Shown here piece by piece: positions 41,031 to 52,723 of a DNA stretch of 64,000 nucleotides (positions are counted from its first letter, which is position 1; each line of letters begins with the position of its first letter). Source of the stretch: Athripsodes cinereus (taxonomy: Eukaryota > Arthropoda > Insecta > Trichoptera > Leptoceridae); NCBI GenBank assembly GCA_947579605.1, contig OX388307.1, positions 23,165,237 through 23,229,236 of the forward strand. Reading direction: 5' to 3'. Under the pieces are notes generated by a model. That model made no database searches. It was not told where the DNA came from and worked only from the letters and a program-made list of their open reading frames with translations. Both the position numbers and the translations under genes were made by a program.

Positions 41031-42653
41031 CACCTAATAATGCATTGCTTATATCATTTGATGTTAAGAATTTATTTACGAATGTTCCAGTGTCCGAAGT
41101 AATTAATATTTTAGAAACTAAACTTAAGGATAAAAATATAGATATAAATATAACTAATAGAATCATTGAGTTGACAAATCTGTGTATGGAACAGAATTAT
41201 TTTAAATTTGACGAGAAGTTTTACAAAGTAATTGATTCACTACCAATGGGTAACCAACTGAGTCATTACTTAGTGAAATATACATGGATCATTTTGAGAA
41301 TCATATGTTTACGTCCAATAACCCTCTACTTAATTGTATTTTCAAATATTATAGGTATGTTGATGATATTTTTTGTATTTGGACAGGAACAAGGAGACAG
41401 TTAGATTTGTTTTTGCAATTTATGAATTCGATATATTATATAAGTTCCATATGAAGCACTTTTATATACGTTCGTAAAACATCTTTCTTCTTATATGCCG
41501 ATTTAATATCTTATAGGTGTGACTGATTGGGTATATATGAATTGTTTCTATCCTAAGATATAGGGTTGAGATAAAACAGAATATGTTTATATGTATGTAG
41601 TTTACTCCTCCCCAAAACACGAGCTATGCTCAAATTGGGGAGTACCTACTTGAATTTATTACTTTGTCTTATGTTATTGTTTTGTTTTATTGCATGTATT
41701 TTTTTTTTGATTAATAAAAATATTTGAATTTGAAAAATTTGATTAATGAAAATTTGCAGTTTACTTTAGAGATTGAACAGAATAATCAACTTAATTTTCT
41801 GGATTTGACTTTAAGTATTGTTGATTGTAAATTTAAATTTGGAATTTTTAGAAAACCTACGTATACGGACACTATCATCCATGCGTCATCAAACCATCCT
41901 CAAAGCCACAAAATGGCAGCATTTCATTCCATGTTGAATAGATTGTTAAATATACCCTTGGATAAGAATGAATTTGACAAAGAATATAGAATAATAATCG
42001 AAATAGCTAGAAATAATGGATATTCAGATAAGATAGTTCATGATATATATAATAAAAAACTAAAAAATAAAATGGTTAAAAATTACATTTACCCGATATT
42101 TAATAATAATAATAACAAACCATGGAGAAAAATTCTATATGTAGGAAGATTAACTAATCATTTAAATAGTATAGTGAAGGACTCATTTAAGGGAGCATTT
42201 TATACAAACAATAATATTGACAAATTGATTTTTAACAATAAAGATAAAATTGATAGAATGGATGGTAGTGGAGTGTATAAAATTAAATGCAAAGATTGTA
42301 GTAGTGTGTATATAGGTGAAACTGGAAGATCGATAAAGTCTAGATTTAAGGAACATTCCAGGGCGTTCAGGGGCCTTTCTAATTTTTCGGAAATGGCCGA
42401 TCATTGTTTTGAACATAATCATTCATTTGATATGGACAGTACAGTGGTGTTACATTCCGAATGTGGTGATCGACGTCTGAACGCAATGGAAGCTTTGGAA
42501 ATATTTAAGCATCAGGATAATATTGTAAATATCCAAATTCCCGCTAAGTCCCCATTACTAGTTTACCCTGTCTCACCTAATGTTATACCTACCAATGCCA
42601 CTCCCCACTCTTCTACTGCAATCCCTGCACCCACCCCTCTCCCCCCTCTTTGA
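41031..42653 (+). pseudogene. Second Penelope-like copy, 5'-truncated and interrupted
   Basis: The plus frame starts within the RT (MLISFDVKNLFTNVPVSEVI). A one-base loss after MGNQLS near 41265 shifts frame relative to the left copy, and a 0.3-kb insertion follows at 41433-41729. From 41733 the frame is again open to the stop at 42653: NENLQFTLEIEQNN through the GIY-YIG domain. The last 309 codons match the left copy residue for residue as far as I can see. This means very recent common origin. Confidence 0.88.
41433..41729 (+). mobile_element. Chimeric LINE tail insertion in the second Penelope copy
   Basis: It breaks GAATTCGAT|TAATGAAAA, leaving ATTCGAT/ATTTGAT at the sides. The first part (41442-41507) is identical to 40619-40684, a piece of the Penelope N-terminal region. 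The rest (CTCCCCAAAACACGAGC...GGGGAGTACC, ending AATAAAAATATTTGAATTTGAA) is a typical LINE 3' end. Confidence 0.65.
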
Positions 42654-42654
42654 C

Positions 42655-42833
42655 TACCTTCAGATTTTGTAGGTGACATTTTTATTGTTTCAGTACTCTT
42701 GAGAATGCCCATTGAAGTGGGCGAAAACGTTAGAGTTTGAATAAATGTGGTGAAAATTATAACAGTGTTTTGATTGTCTTATAAATATTGAATATGAATT
42801 TTCACAGTGTGAACACAAACACCCTTCAACAAT
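42655..42833 (+). repeat. Penelope 3' pLTR plus start of a third ORF
   Basis: TCTTGAGAATGCCCATTGAA...GCGAAAACGTTAGAG and ...TTATAAATATTG, followed by ATGAATTTTCACAGTGTG (42794). This is the same ORF start as at 40936. Tandem head-to-tail joining of pLTR to ORF is typical for Penelope arrays. Confidence 0.8.
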
Positions 42834-43009
42834 TGAAAAGGGTTAATTTACTCGATTATAAAATCTCTTATGTCTCTTAAAAAAATATCTTATTTTCTTC
42901 TTTCTCAATAGGAACAAAAAAAGTAATCGATAGCAGTTTTCACAAATATAATAATAGTTGTATTTCTATATTCACAAACGCAACAATTAAAGAAAGAGGA
43001 AATAATTTG

Positions 43010-43265
43010 CATACATACATACATACCATCACGCCGCTTCCCTCGCGGGGTAGGCAGAAAGGATCGAGCGCCACTTCCTTCTATCCTTGCATACATCTTT
43101 CGCTTCCGTCACTGTCATACAACTCCTCATGCATGCTCTCCTGTTCAATGAGCTCTACACGTGACCGTCCTGTAGGATTTGATTTAAATGATCTTGCCAT
43201 TTAATCCTAGGACGTCCACGTCTCCGAGCACCATTCCTCTCAGCCAAATATATCTGCTTAGGAAA
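43010..43265 (-). pseudogene. LINE family C 3' end
   Basis: Minus-strand frames: ARRRGRPRIKWQDHLNQILQ DG, SLNRRACMRSCMTVTEAKDV, CKDRRKWRSILSAYPARG. It ends GGCGTGATGG followed by a (TATG)n tail (43010-43026). Matches 57115-57300 and 63270-63440. Confidence 0.7.
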
Positions 43266-43696
43266 TAATTTGGCTGAAAGAAATCACCCAATCTAGTTAC
43301 TTAGCCTATCCGGACAAAAATAATATTTGCCTTTATCATTGTAAATCATAAACATGTTATTTGATGATTCGCCTGACACCCAAAATTTAAGGAATTTGAA
43401 ATATTTCACAATTACTTCGGTTTTGTTAATTGAATTGATTTTTACCGCTCTGGGCACATATGCTCGGCATTCACCCCCTAAATAGGACCTAAGGACCGTG
43501 CTATATTAAAACCAATAAATATTTATAAATTATTAGGTAATGATGACTACCACATTAATATTATGTACTAGCGTGTAAAGATATTAAAAGCTATTTGCAC
43601 CTAGTCATAATATTTGTAAAATATACCTAGACACTACGAAAGATATGTTAGTTTACTTGACTAGCGATGTGCCTAAGTACATTTACTAATTTAGGA
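43266..43696. other. 3' flank of DNAAF1
   Basis: AT-rich with no gene seen. It is the likely place of the DNAAF1 3' UTR; I found no convincing poly(A) signal. Confidence 0.4.
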
Positions 43697-46600
43697 CTAT
43701 TTTAATTCTCTTTCCTTTTGAAGACTTTTCAATGCCAATTTCATCTCTAATGTCATCGTTTGATCTTTACACTCTTCATTGGTCTTCGGCACGCTGTTTT
43801 CTCGAACAATATCTGGGTCCTTTTCTGTTTTTTCTAACACATCACTCAGTTTAATCATGCAATCCAACATTTTATGGTTCTCATTATTTTCTTCTACGAT
43901 TCCAACATCAAACTTACATTCTCTACTTGCTGTTTGATCAAATTTGAAAGTGTCAACAGATTCTCCAAAATCAAAACATTGTTGGAAATCAAAATCTGCC
44001 TTCTCTAGTTCCGTTTTATTTCCTTCTGTAGTTACTGCATTCATTCCAGCATGCGGCACTTCAACAGAAAAGTCAACTCTAGGTTTTGTATCATACACAA
44101 TATCACTAATTTTAATCATTTCGACATTGCTGTTGTCCGCATTGCTATCTTGAACAATATCATCTTTTGAATTGTTATTTGCAACACTCGCGAATGACTC
44201 TTCCAACTTCATCACCATCTCATCAAAATCATTCAACAAGATTGTTGCATCAGAATTCACCTCAATAATATCAACGCCTTCCCTTTTAGAAGAAAATGTG
44301 TTCATTTTGTTTATACAATTGGATGTTTCTTTAAGAACATCACTTATTTTCATCATACCTTTTTCAACATTGTTACCATTCGGTTCTCTAGAAAAGCCTC
44401 CATTTTCAAAATCGCTTACATCATACTGTGATGATTTGTTAATTTGAATAACGGATATAGGCTCTCTATTTTCCCCATGCAACTGACTGTCAGTATTACC
44501 ATTATCTAACATCATAATATCACTTACTGATTGTGAGTTGGATTCTATAAATATATTTTTTATTTCAGGTTGCTCTTCAATTTGAAAGTTCTAAAAAATA
44601 ATTTATTTTGTATTTTGAGTACAGCTGTTACTGACACTGATTAAAGAGTTTATAAATTGTTCCACGAACATCTAATAATCTTACGACAATCTAAATTCAA
44701 TTAGACTAAAATGATTTATCCTAAAATCACCATGTACCTACTAGTGGTGTAACGAATATTCGTATTCGCATTCGCGAATATTCGCGTATTTCAAAGTATT
44801 CGCATTCGTATTCGCAAAAAATATGCGAATGTTTTGCGAATATTATTTTGATGATAAAGTATCGGATACTTACCCGGTACATTGTAGAATAGGTACTGCC
44901 AGTAAATAATCTTTAAGAAAACCGAGGAGTTTTGAAATATTTTCAATTCCCATACCATTTTAAAAATTCGGAGCCGGGAGGGTAGAAATTTTAACGTTTG
45001 AGCAATATTGTAGAATTCTAAGCAAGTCAATATTCGCTATTCGCATTCGCATTCGCGAATGTCGACAACAAATATTCGCATTCGCATTCGCGAATATCCA
45101 AAATCACTCATTCGTTACATCACTAGTACCTACACAAATACCTACCTAAACAAAATTATATCTGATATTTAATAGTCATGAAGGGCTTACCATTAATTGG
45201 TCTTTCTCTCTGATTTCACCTTCCACTTCTTCTATAATGTTATTAATTTTATTATCCATACTGCTAACAAAATTAGCAAACCAATGAACTCTATTTCTCT
45301 CCTTAAGGGAATTGTGTGTTGCTTCACAATCAGCAGATAATACTGGCATCGTGTCGTCTAAAACATGAGTTCATATTTTTGTTAAATATGTATGTAATTA
45401 ACAGAAGATATACGTATACTTACATAATGTGAACAATCGACAGATTCAAACACTATATTTTTAATAATTTATTTATAACTGGTGCCTGGAGCTTTTCAAC
45501 AATTGTAAGAGAGAAGGCGTCACGGCGAATAGGAAAAACTCTAAACTGGAATGCAGGAGTTATCAGGCCATTAGCTTGTTGAGTTCAATAGGAAAACTGT
45601 TGATAGAATTCTGATTGAGAGAGTGCGATAATCAACTGAGTGTAAGATATGAGATGAACAAGCTCCAGCTTTTTTGAATGGCAGAGGGTACATCGATCAG
45701 ATCTTCTCCCTACGAATGGTCGTAGAGAAGTTTTGGGAAAAAGCCAGAACCGTGGTGTGCATTCATGGATTTGGAGAAAGCATATCACCATGTGGATGAA
45801 CGGTGCACTTCGAACCTTTGTCAGCTATGCCAATGTGTCAAACATGGCAAAATATTGGTGCACAATATCATTCTGGCACCGACACTAATGTATGCAAGCG
45901 AATCTTGGACATGGTTGAAACGGGACGAAAGTGGAATAAATGCTGTGGAGATGCGATCGCTGAGGAGAATGGTTGGTAAAACGTTACGCAATAGAGTGAG
46001 GAATAAGGATATTAGAAGAATGAGCGGATGCAACAGGGGTGATTTGGATAGAAGTAAATTACTATGGTTTGGAATTTTGGACATGTGGAACGAATGGAAA
46101 GGAATAGGTTTACAAAAAGGATATACTTGTCTGAAAGAAGGGGTCTGAGGAAGCGCGGGCGTCAGAGAACTACGTGGCTTGATCACGTGGATCAAATTCT
46201 CAAAGGCGGCAATGAATTGAGTAAGAGAAATTGACGTTGCATGCATGAGATATTGCACGAATGCAGAAAAAGCGAAAAAATTATGTAACGACAGATCTAC
46301 ATGGCGTTCCGTTCTCTTTGTTTACCACACTTGGGATGTGTCGTAAAACAATAGAATAGAATTTTTGACTCTTAAAAAATGTGTGTTGAACGTGATTATT
46401 CATTATTTACCTGGCTGTTGGACTTCACACACATCGCACTGCTCCTGAATGATACATTCTTCTGCTGGATATATTATTTCGTCAGTACTACTTTTTCCTG
46501 CTGGTTCTTCATTTCCCTCACCAGGTTCTTGATCGTTATTCTGAATATTACACATTTCGTAAAGAGTTTCTTGAATAATAGATTTTACATTGTGAATATC

Positions 46601-49600
46601 ATCATCCAACTTTTTCAAATCTTCAGTATGAAGTTCTTCTATCAAAACTTTATTGTCACGTTTTGAGTGTATTTCTTCCCTGTGAATATTCTCACTGTTA
46701 CTAACCTGTGTCCTTGTTGTCGAATTAATTTCAGAAGAAACATTGGATCCTATTTAAAGTGAATAGATATTGGTTAAATGGTTATCCATATTAATTTATA
46801 CAAGTTATCTAAATTATGAGGTATTTATATATTTTTTTTAAAACTATGTAGGTACATACATTATATAAGAATAACATACCCGACTCGAGCATTCTTTTTA
46901 GCTGTGTCAATTCGTCACAGGTTTCACTATTAATCTCTTTAGCAGTCTCGCAAACTATCTCCTGTACAAATCGTTTGTTCTCCGTTGCCTTGTCCCAATT
47001 TATATTATCAGTTTTCCAAGGAAGTATTATCTCTGCACATTTGCAATATTATACACCAGCTATACATATTTATTATCTATATACCTACCTAATAATATAA
47101 TATACTCCATTTATCTATATGTAAGTACCATAACGGTAGGTATTTCTCACAAGTGTGGTAGCCAATCAACTAACTGCATGTTATAAACATACATTTTATC
47201 CTCTCCATTCGTTAAACACAAGATATTAAAAATGAGTGACACATTACATCTCTGAATATCGTTATTTTACTTATTTTATATTTGGTATATTTAGTAAATA
47301 TGCGATATTCCGCTGGATAAATGGTTTATATATTTTGATTCATTGAAGACTTCATGTGTGGTATGAAATGCCTATGTATAGAAATAAAATTATTTTAAAG
47401 ATTACATATTACCTGCAGTTACTTAAGAAACTTACCATTCATAGAAGACAAATTTGTATCGTGCTCCAAATGATCGTCGTTTTCATCAGCACTACTTGAG
47501 GAGTCACTCTCATCTGAGGAAGGGTCATTAATATTTGGGATATTTTTAATTTTGCCTTTAATTTCTACAACGCCATCATCCGACACCTGTAAAATAAATT
47601 TATTTTTAATGCTCGTAGTAGGTATATATGTAATAGAATCATAGGTGACTCAATTGTCGCAAACGCCCTCGATGGACGATCTTGGATTCGCCTGGAGTGA
47701 TGAAGGGCGAAGAGAAAAAAAGATACTTCAACACATACATCCTTTTCTGCATTTTTCTTCAATTCAGCATCTCGTTTCTCGGCTTGGCATTTATTTCTTA
47801 AATTTATAAGATAGTTAACAGACTCCATCATTTTATCCTGCTCGCGCTGAATCCATCTCTTCCTTTCCGCATTTTCTTCATCTAATCCTCCTAAAAACAC
47901 AAATCAACGAGATAAGATACTTACCTACCCACCTACCTAAATATTTCATTCTATTATTGACGAATGAGGTTTTGCATTTTAAATGTAGGTACATAGTAAC
48001 ACAGAAAAAATAAATGTGAAACTTGTATTTTTTTCTCACTACTGGTAATAGTAGTATCGATTTACGTATCCAATGAATTCTTTGCATTAGACTTCAACAA
48101 CCAATATCTTTTACAATTTTGAAGAAGTAGCCCATAGTAAAGAAATTCGATTCCAATAATATTAATATGAAATCACTAGATTTTTTGATTCGCCATCTTA
48201 GATAGGTATAACAGACTTTACCGACCTCTCTGCCAAGCTTCTGCACATGCTCTATCTCTCGGAAATATTGGACGATTGTCTAAATTCATCAATTCCTTTA
48301 GTTTTAATGTTACTGTTTTCCTGTAAGCTGGTATGTTACGAATGATAGGATTACCAATCAACACAAGAACTAGAATATAAATAAGTAATATCTGTGTTGA
48401 AAATAGCACATCAACAATGAATAAAAATAAACTTTATTGCACAATATAAAATACAAACTATTACAACAATATTATAACTTGAAATTTCTAGATGATCAAT
48501 GAATGTTTAGTACGAACCCTTGAGCTGTGGCATTTTTGCTAAAACGTCCAAAATCAAAGGATCCTCCATTCTATTATAGGACACATCTAATACGGATAAA
48601 TTCAAACAACTCGATAAGTGCTCTACGTCATCTTGAACAAATATAAAAATAATTTAGTATAACCTACATAATTATACGTCATTTTGCATTATTATCGATA
48701 ATTGCATAAACGAGCAGAAAATATATAAAAGTACCTAAGTATACACACCTAATATACATATTATATACCTAGAACCTGAACCACCGGTATAATAATAACA
48801 ATAATCCTTTGTTGTAGACAAAATAATGTAGTAGGTGATGGGTTTTTTCTATATAACCAACTGAACAATAGCCGTTCATCCTAGGGCGGCTGAATTTCAC
48901 ATTATTTATTTATTTTCAATATAATTACCTACCATACTTATTACTTACCAACATGTTTTAAATAATTGTGTCCCATGCTTAGAGTTTGAAGTAATGGTAC
49001 AGTGTCCAGATTTTCAATTTTTGATATTTGATTATGATCCAAGTTTATTGTATCGAGTTTTGGACACCCTTCCAGATTTTCAATTTTCTTAATCAGATTA
49101 TAATGTAAATACAAACATCGCAACTCGCTCTGTACATCAAGGCCTTCCAATTTTCGTATACCATTATTTTCAAGAAATAGGCATTTCAAACCTGTATATT
49201 CTTCCAAATTTTCAATCTTCGAAAAACCCTAAAAAAACAATCAAATAACGCGTGGCTAAATTCCAAATTTTAGTAACACTGTTTGCAATGGTCTACTATA
49301 AATCACTTGTCATCACAGTGCCACTGTGCTTTTAAATTAAAAATAATCAATCTTACTTAACTTCAAAATGGAGATACAGAATGTCATTCAGATATGGAGT
49401 AACATACAACTTGTGCTGTTTGCAATAAATTACTTGTCATCACAGTGCCACTGTGCTTTTAAATTAATAATAATCAATCTTACTTAACTTCAAAATGGAG
49501 ATACAGAATGTCATTCAGATATGGAGTAACATACAACTTGTGCTGTTTGCAATAAATTACTTATCATCACAGTGCCACTGTGCTTTTAAATTAAAAATAA

Positions 49601-50732
49601 TCAATCTTACCTTGAAATGGAGATACAGAATGTCATTCAGATATGGAGTAACATACAACTTGTGCTGTTTGCAATGGTCTACAATAAATTGCTTTGTCAT
49701 CACGGGACCACTGTACTTTTTCTCTAATGAACTTTCTTTACTTGTTGTCGTCGACTGTTTGTTAAGATTATTATCTTCGATTATAATATCATTTACATTT
49801 TGTTTATGTTCGTTTTCTATACAAGTATTGAAATAAAAAATATTGTCTTTTGCTTTACTTTCAATCTCCATATTCTCACTTTTCTCCATATCTTCTCGTT
49901 TCTGATTATCATCATTTGAAGATTTTGTTACGCCTTCTACTTTATGTTGTTTGTGCAAAATATTTGCAGAGTTTTCAAGTAAATTATCAATTTCCAATAA
50001 ACAAGATTTCGATTTTGACAAAATTTCACTCTCCTCCGGAATCACCGTTGGACTCTGGTTACCATCCCTTTTTTCTTGAAAACATTTTGTTTCATTAGAC
50101 GCTTCATGATTTTCAATTATTCTATCTTTCGATTTATTTAATAGGGATTCAACATCTTTAATGTAATCTTTTATATTGGAAATCTTTTCATCGATTTCAT
50201 TTTGTATAAACTTGGTATATGCGTCAGCAAACTGTATGAATTCATTTGCTTCATCAACGTTATTTAGTGTTATGCAACCATCTTCCTCATCTTCCATATT
50301 GATATTGGAATCTATTTGATTATCATCATTGTTTTCATTTTCATTAACATTTATAACCTGGTCGGATGAAGACGACACACATATATCATCTTTACTCCTT
50401 ATACTATCACAAATAGATTTTACCCCTGCAATCTTTCTGTTTTTTTCATATGTTCCGATATCTTCTTCCCACGTATTATAATCATCGCTTTTAGTGTCTA
50501 AATATTTATCATCTTTTCCAGATAAAACATACGATATTTTTTCCAGATGATTTTTTGTACTTTCTAATTTGTCTTCCAAAGTAATCTCTTGGTTGACAGT
50601 TTTGTCACATTCCATTACTGGATTAGTTACATGTTTCAAAGCATCTACCAACTTTTCCAATTTATGCTTCACACTATCTTCTTCCATAATAATATTATGC
50701 GTACCGTGATCTATAACACTATTATGAGACAT
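43697..50732 (-). CDS. DNAAF1: Dynein axonemal assembly factor 1 (LRRC50) orthologue
   Basis: A cytoplasmic LRR protein needed to preassemble axonemal dynein arms; in insects this concerns sperm flagella and ciliated sensory neurons. Minus-strand exons: 50732-49611, 49228-48949, 48631-48518, 48369-48226, 47890-47739, 47586-47436, 47032-46880, 46749-46411, 45357-45191, 44590-43697. All introns are GT-AG and frame holds throughout: 3516 bp, 1171 residues. Diagnostic blocks: [20 protein letters not shown] (exon 1/2 join), five or so SDS22-type LRRs (residues about 370-505, e.g. [18 protein letters not shown]), then [20 protein letters not shown] and [14 protein letters not shown] (LRR cap), followed by an acidic, coiled-coil-like tail. 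Residues 1-340 are a long acidic, low-complexity extension not seen in the human protein. Donors of exons 3 (GTTCGT) and 4 (GTCGGT) are weak. The Drosophila homologue is dtr. Confidence 0.93.
44734..45133. mobile_element. hAT MITE (ATTCGC family, copy 2) in DNAAF1 intron 9
   Basis: TSD GTACCTAC at 44734-44741 and 45126-45133, perfect. Element 44742-45125 (384 bp): TIR TAGTGGTGTAACGAATATTC and complement ending CATCACTA, with ATTCGC hexamer runs inside both ends. It has no coding capacity. It is the empty relative of the element at 29276-33299. Confidence 0.93.
45480..46345 (+). pseudogene. LINE family C RT remnant in DNAAF1 intron 8
   Basis: Plus-strand, antisense to DNAAF1. Blocks: [63 protein letters not shown] (RT motifs 1-3), then a deletion that removes the YADD region, followed by [35 protein letters not shown], and after frameshifts [16 protein letters not shown] and [15 protein letters not shown]. 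Many frameshifts are present. Confidence 0.75.
47115..47215 (-). repeat. S1 repeat scrap in DNAAF1 intron 6
   Basis: ACCATAACGGTAGG...CTCACAAGTGTGGTAGCC...ACTGCATGTTATAAACATAC is the diverged complement of the S1 tail. Confidence 0.5.
49311..49698. repeat. 127-bp tandem array duplicating the end of DNAAF1 exon 1
   Basis: CATCACAGTGCCACTGTGCT starts at 49311, 49438 and 49565, exactly 127 bp apart; the exon itself has the related CATCACGGGACCACTGTACT at 49699. Each unit contains the last coding bases of exon 1 (GGAGATACAGAATGTCATTC...), its donor region and about 45 bp of intron. In the two outer copies, TTAA separates the exon end from GTAAG. Confidence 0.9.
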
Positions 50733-50886
50733 GGCATACAGTTACGTATATTTATATTACATATATAAAATATTTTGTACATACAAGAATAATATTATAA
50801 ATTATTAGAAACATGGAATCCGTGAAAATTGTAAAAATATATGAATATTTTAGGCATGGAAACTAAACAAAAGAATACGATATAAC

Positions 50887-50900
50887 GTTTCCAAGGAAAC
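50887..50900. promoter_or_regulatory. X-box (RFX site) upstream of DNAAF1
   Basis: GTTTCCAAGGAAAC is a perfect 6-2-6 palindrome that fits the ciliary X-box consensus RYYNYY N1-3 RRNRAC. It lies about 155 bp upstream of the DNAAF1 ATG. RFX factors activate ciliary and flagellar genes through such sites. Confidence 0.8.
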
Positions 50901-51145
50901 ATTGATCAACCAAATCGGAAACTCATGAGATAATAGTCATAGATTAATTATTGGGTTAATTGGAAGAAATCGAAGTCGACATATTAACAAATCTTAAAAA
51001 AGACTTTTTGGTTGGTCTTTAGAAAGACTGTTGGCTTCTGAAGACCAACCAAATCCAACCCAACCTGGATATTCACATTTGTTCACTTTCAGTGATCACT
51101 CTGGATAACTCTTCAAAATGAAAAGGTATTGAACAGACGTTTCAT
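50901..51145. other. Upstream flank of DNAAF1
   Basis: No further gene. A short TTGGTTGG/CCAACCAA inverted repeat lies at about 51010-51055. Confidence 0.4.
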
Positions 51146-51151
51146 CAACAG

Positions 51152-51362
51152 CAGGGCTACTCTTGACAAAACTAAACACGATCTTAATCTAGTCTTGATC
51201 TTGATCATACGACGCACGAAGTGACTATTGGCCAAAAATACACGCAAACCGATCGCGCGTTAGCGGTAACGCGGTGTTTTTGATCATAGTCCCTTCGTGC
51301 GTCGTATGATCAAGATCAAGACTAGATTAAGATCGTGTTTAGTTTTGTCAAGAGTTACCCTG
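51152..51362. mobile_element. Palindromic MITE, CAGGGCTACTC family
   Basis: Arms of about 76 bp: CAGGGCTACTCTTGACAAAA ...CTTGATCATACGACGCACGA and complement ending GAGTTACCCTG. Flanks are CAG and CTG, both CWG but not identical. The terminal sequence equals that of the 6.6-kb element at 33730. Confidence 0.75.
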
Positions 51363-51894
51363 CTGTGATCACTAGCGATGACGGAAGAAAGTGATTACCA
51401 CCCGACATAATTTTGAGAAAAAGTCCTTTCACTGAAATGACCATAAACAGGTTTCTTCCTATTATTTCTCATTGAATTAGTATTGGAAGTCAGAATTATA
51501 TTCAAAATTATCATGCTGTCTGGAATTATATTAATTTGTTTTACTTTTTATTAACAGTTAGTTTTCATTTTTCAATTAAAATAATTAGTTTTTTACAAAA
51601 AATACGTCAAACTACATACAACATGACCGTGAGTGTTGACAGGATAGCCTAGTATTCACAGCAATTTTAAAATCTTCGACGCCAGGACCCTCTACAGACG
51701 GACGCCCGAAGCTTTTTCGTTAGTAACGGTGCGGTGGCGCATTCGGCATTATTCGTTTTATTATATTTTGTTTATTCATGACTTGTTCATTGCCTTGTAC
51801 ATTTCGAGAGATAACACAAATTTATAAATCTGATAGAAAGGTTAAAAAGTGTATGATCGATAAAAAAAATAATGAAATACTGCATCATAAGGCT

Positions 51895-52250
51895 TTTAAA
51901 TTTAGAGGAAAGAAAAATAAAATATACTGAGTGGAACACAGGATGATAAACTATAAACGCTGACTGCTATACCCCTACAGCATGTCGAACAAGTAATAAG
52001 CATGCAGATTGTCCTCTTCGTGCCAATAAAAAATAATACATTCAGGATTCTTTCGTTTTTTCGTGGAGCACTTGGCAAAGAAGTGGTCTCCAACTCTTCC
52101 GTAAATTTTCAGGTGTTCGAAAAAATAAAGACACATGAAATTCTAAATTCCATGTATCTAAATTTTTTGTTGGCACAGAAAGAATGGCTTGAATGTTCAT
52201 TACATGCGGCTGGTATACTGGCTACCCACTTGTGTGATATACTGTGATGG
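51895..52250. repeat. Two S1 SINE-like copies, opposite orientation
   Basis: 51925-52030 is a minus tail (GCATGCAGATTGTCCTCTTC) and 52055-52250 is a nearly complete plus copy: GTGGAGCACTTGGCAAAGAA GTGGTCTCC, then GGCTTGAATG...CTGGCTACCCACTTGTGTGA. Confidence 0.65.
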
Positions 52251-52539
52251 TGTGGAATAATACATTCAGAATAGGTGCAAACTATAGTATGTATGTGAAG
52301 TTTTGAGAAGATTTGTCTATTCCATGACACTCGATAACTTTTGGAAAATACTGAGAGACCTAATATTTACTGGGGACGTCACGGATAAATTATTCAATTA
52401 TGAAAAATAAACAGATTGACGATATAGATCTCCGAAGGCTCGTTTCGAGTATAATTATTAACTTATCATTATAGATCGGAGACGTTTTACACATGCGTTA
52501 CGTACGTACCATAGAATGATAAATAATACTAAAAAATAT

Positions 52540-52670
52540 TGAAATAACTTTATTTCTCGGATATTGCAGGAGTCCAAGGACTCCTATTTATCCGTTTAGG
52601 TGACGATTTATTAACATTTTAATTCTCTCTAGTTTACCACTATGCCAGTGTTGGCATAATACTAAAGTAG
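52540..52670 (-). repeat. R1-clade LINE 3' UTR fragment
   Basis: ATTTCTCGGATATT...AGGAGTCCAAGGACTCCTAT, TTATCCGTTTAGGTGA and ACTATGCCAGTGTTGGCAT are the complement of 63020-63140, directly behind the R1-type RT C terminus at 62256-63040. Confidence 0.75.
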
Positions 52671-52674
52671 TACC

Positions 52675-52718
52675 TACATCTAATCATCACCTATCTACAT
52701 AGTGATAGGTGATGATCT
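52675..52718. repeat. Small palindrome
   Basis: ATCATCACCTATCTACATAG TGATAGGTGATGAT. A related sequence, CATCACCTATCTACATAGTT, stands at 53269, just outside the 1.6-kb element. Confidence 0.55.
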
Positions 52719-52723
52719 AATTG

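Larger units (their letters stand above)
27632..42845. mobile_element. 15.2-kb compound Penelope-like insertion with 12-bp TSD
   Basis: TGAAAAGGGTTA occurs at 27632-27643 and 42834-42845. Between them are two Penelope-like copies in opposite orientation: a minus-strand copy from 27644 to about 41020 and a plus-strand, 5'-truncated copy from about 41030 to 42790, followed by the first 40 bp of a third ORF start (42794-42833). Terminal repeats (pLTR) lie at 27644-27775, 40937-41020 and 42655-42793. Such mixed tandem/inverted layouts are known for Penelope. The minus copy was later split by a hAT (29276-33299) and a 6.6-kb Harbinger-like element (33730-40342). Confidence 0.85.

Noticed and set aside
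44172..44447. Plus ORF opposite the last DNAAF1 exon
   Set aside because: Shadow of the coding strand; the minus frame is fixed by the spliced gene model.
49495..49836. Plus ORF of 113 codons with an internal repeat
   Set aside because: It is created by the 127-bp array and the antisense of exon 1.
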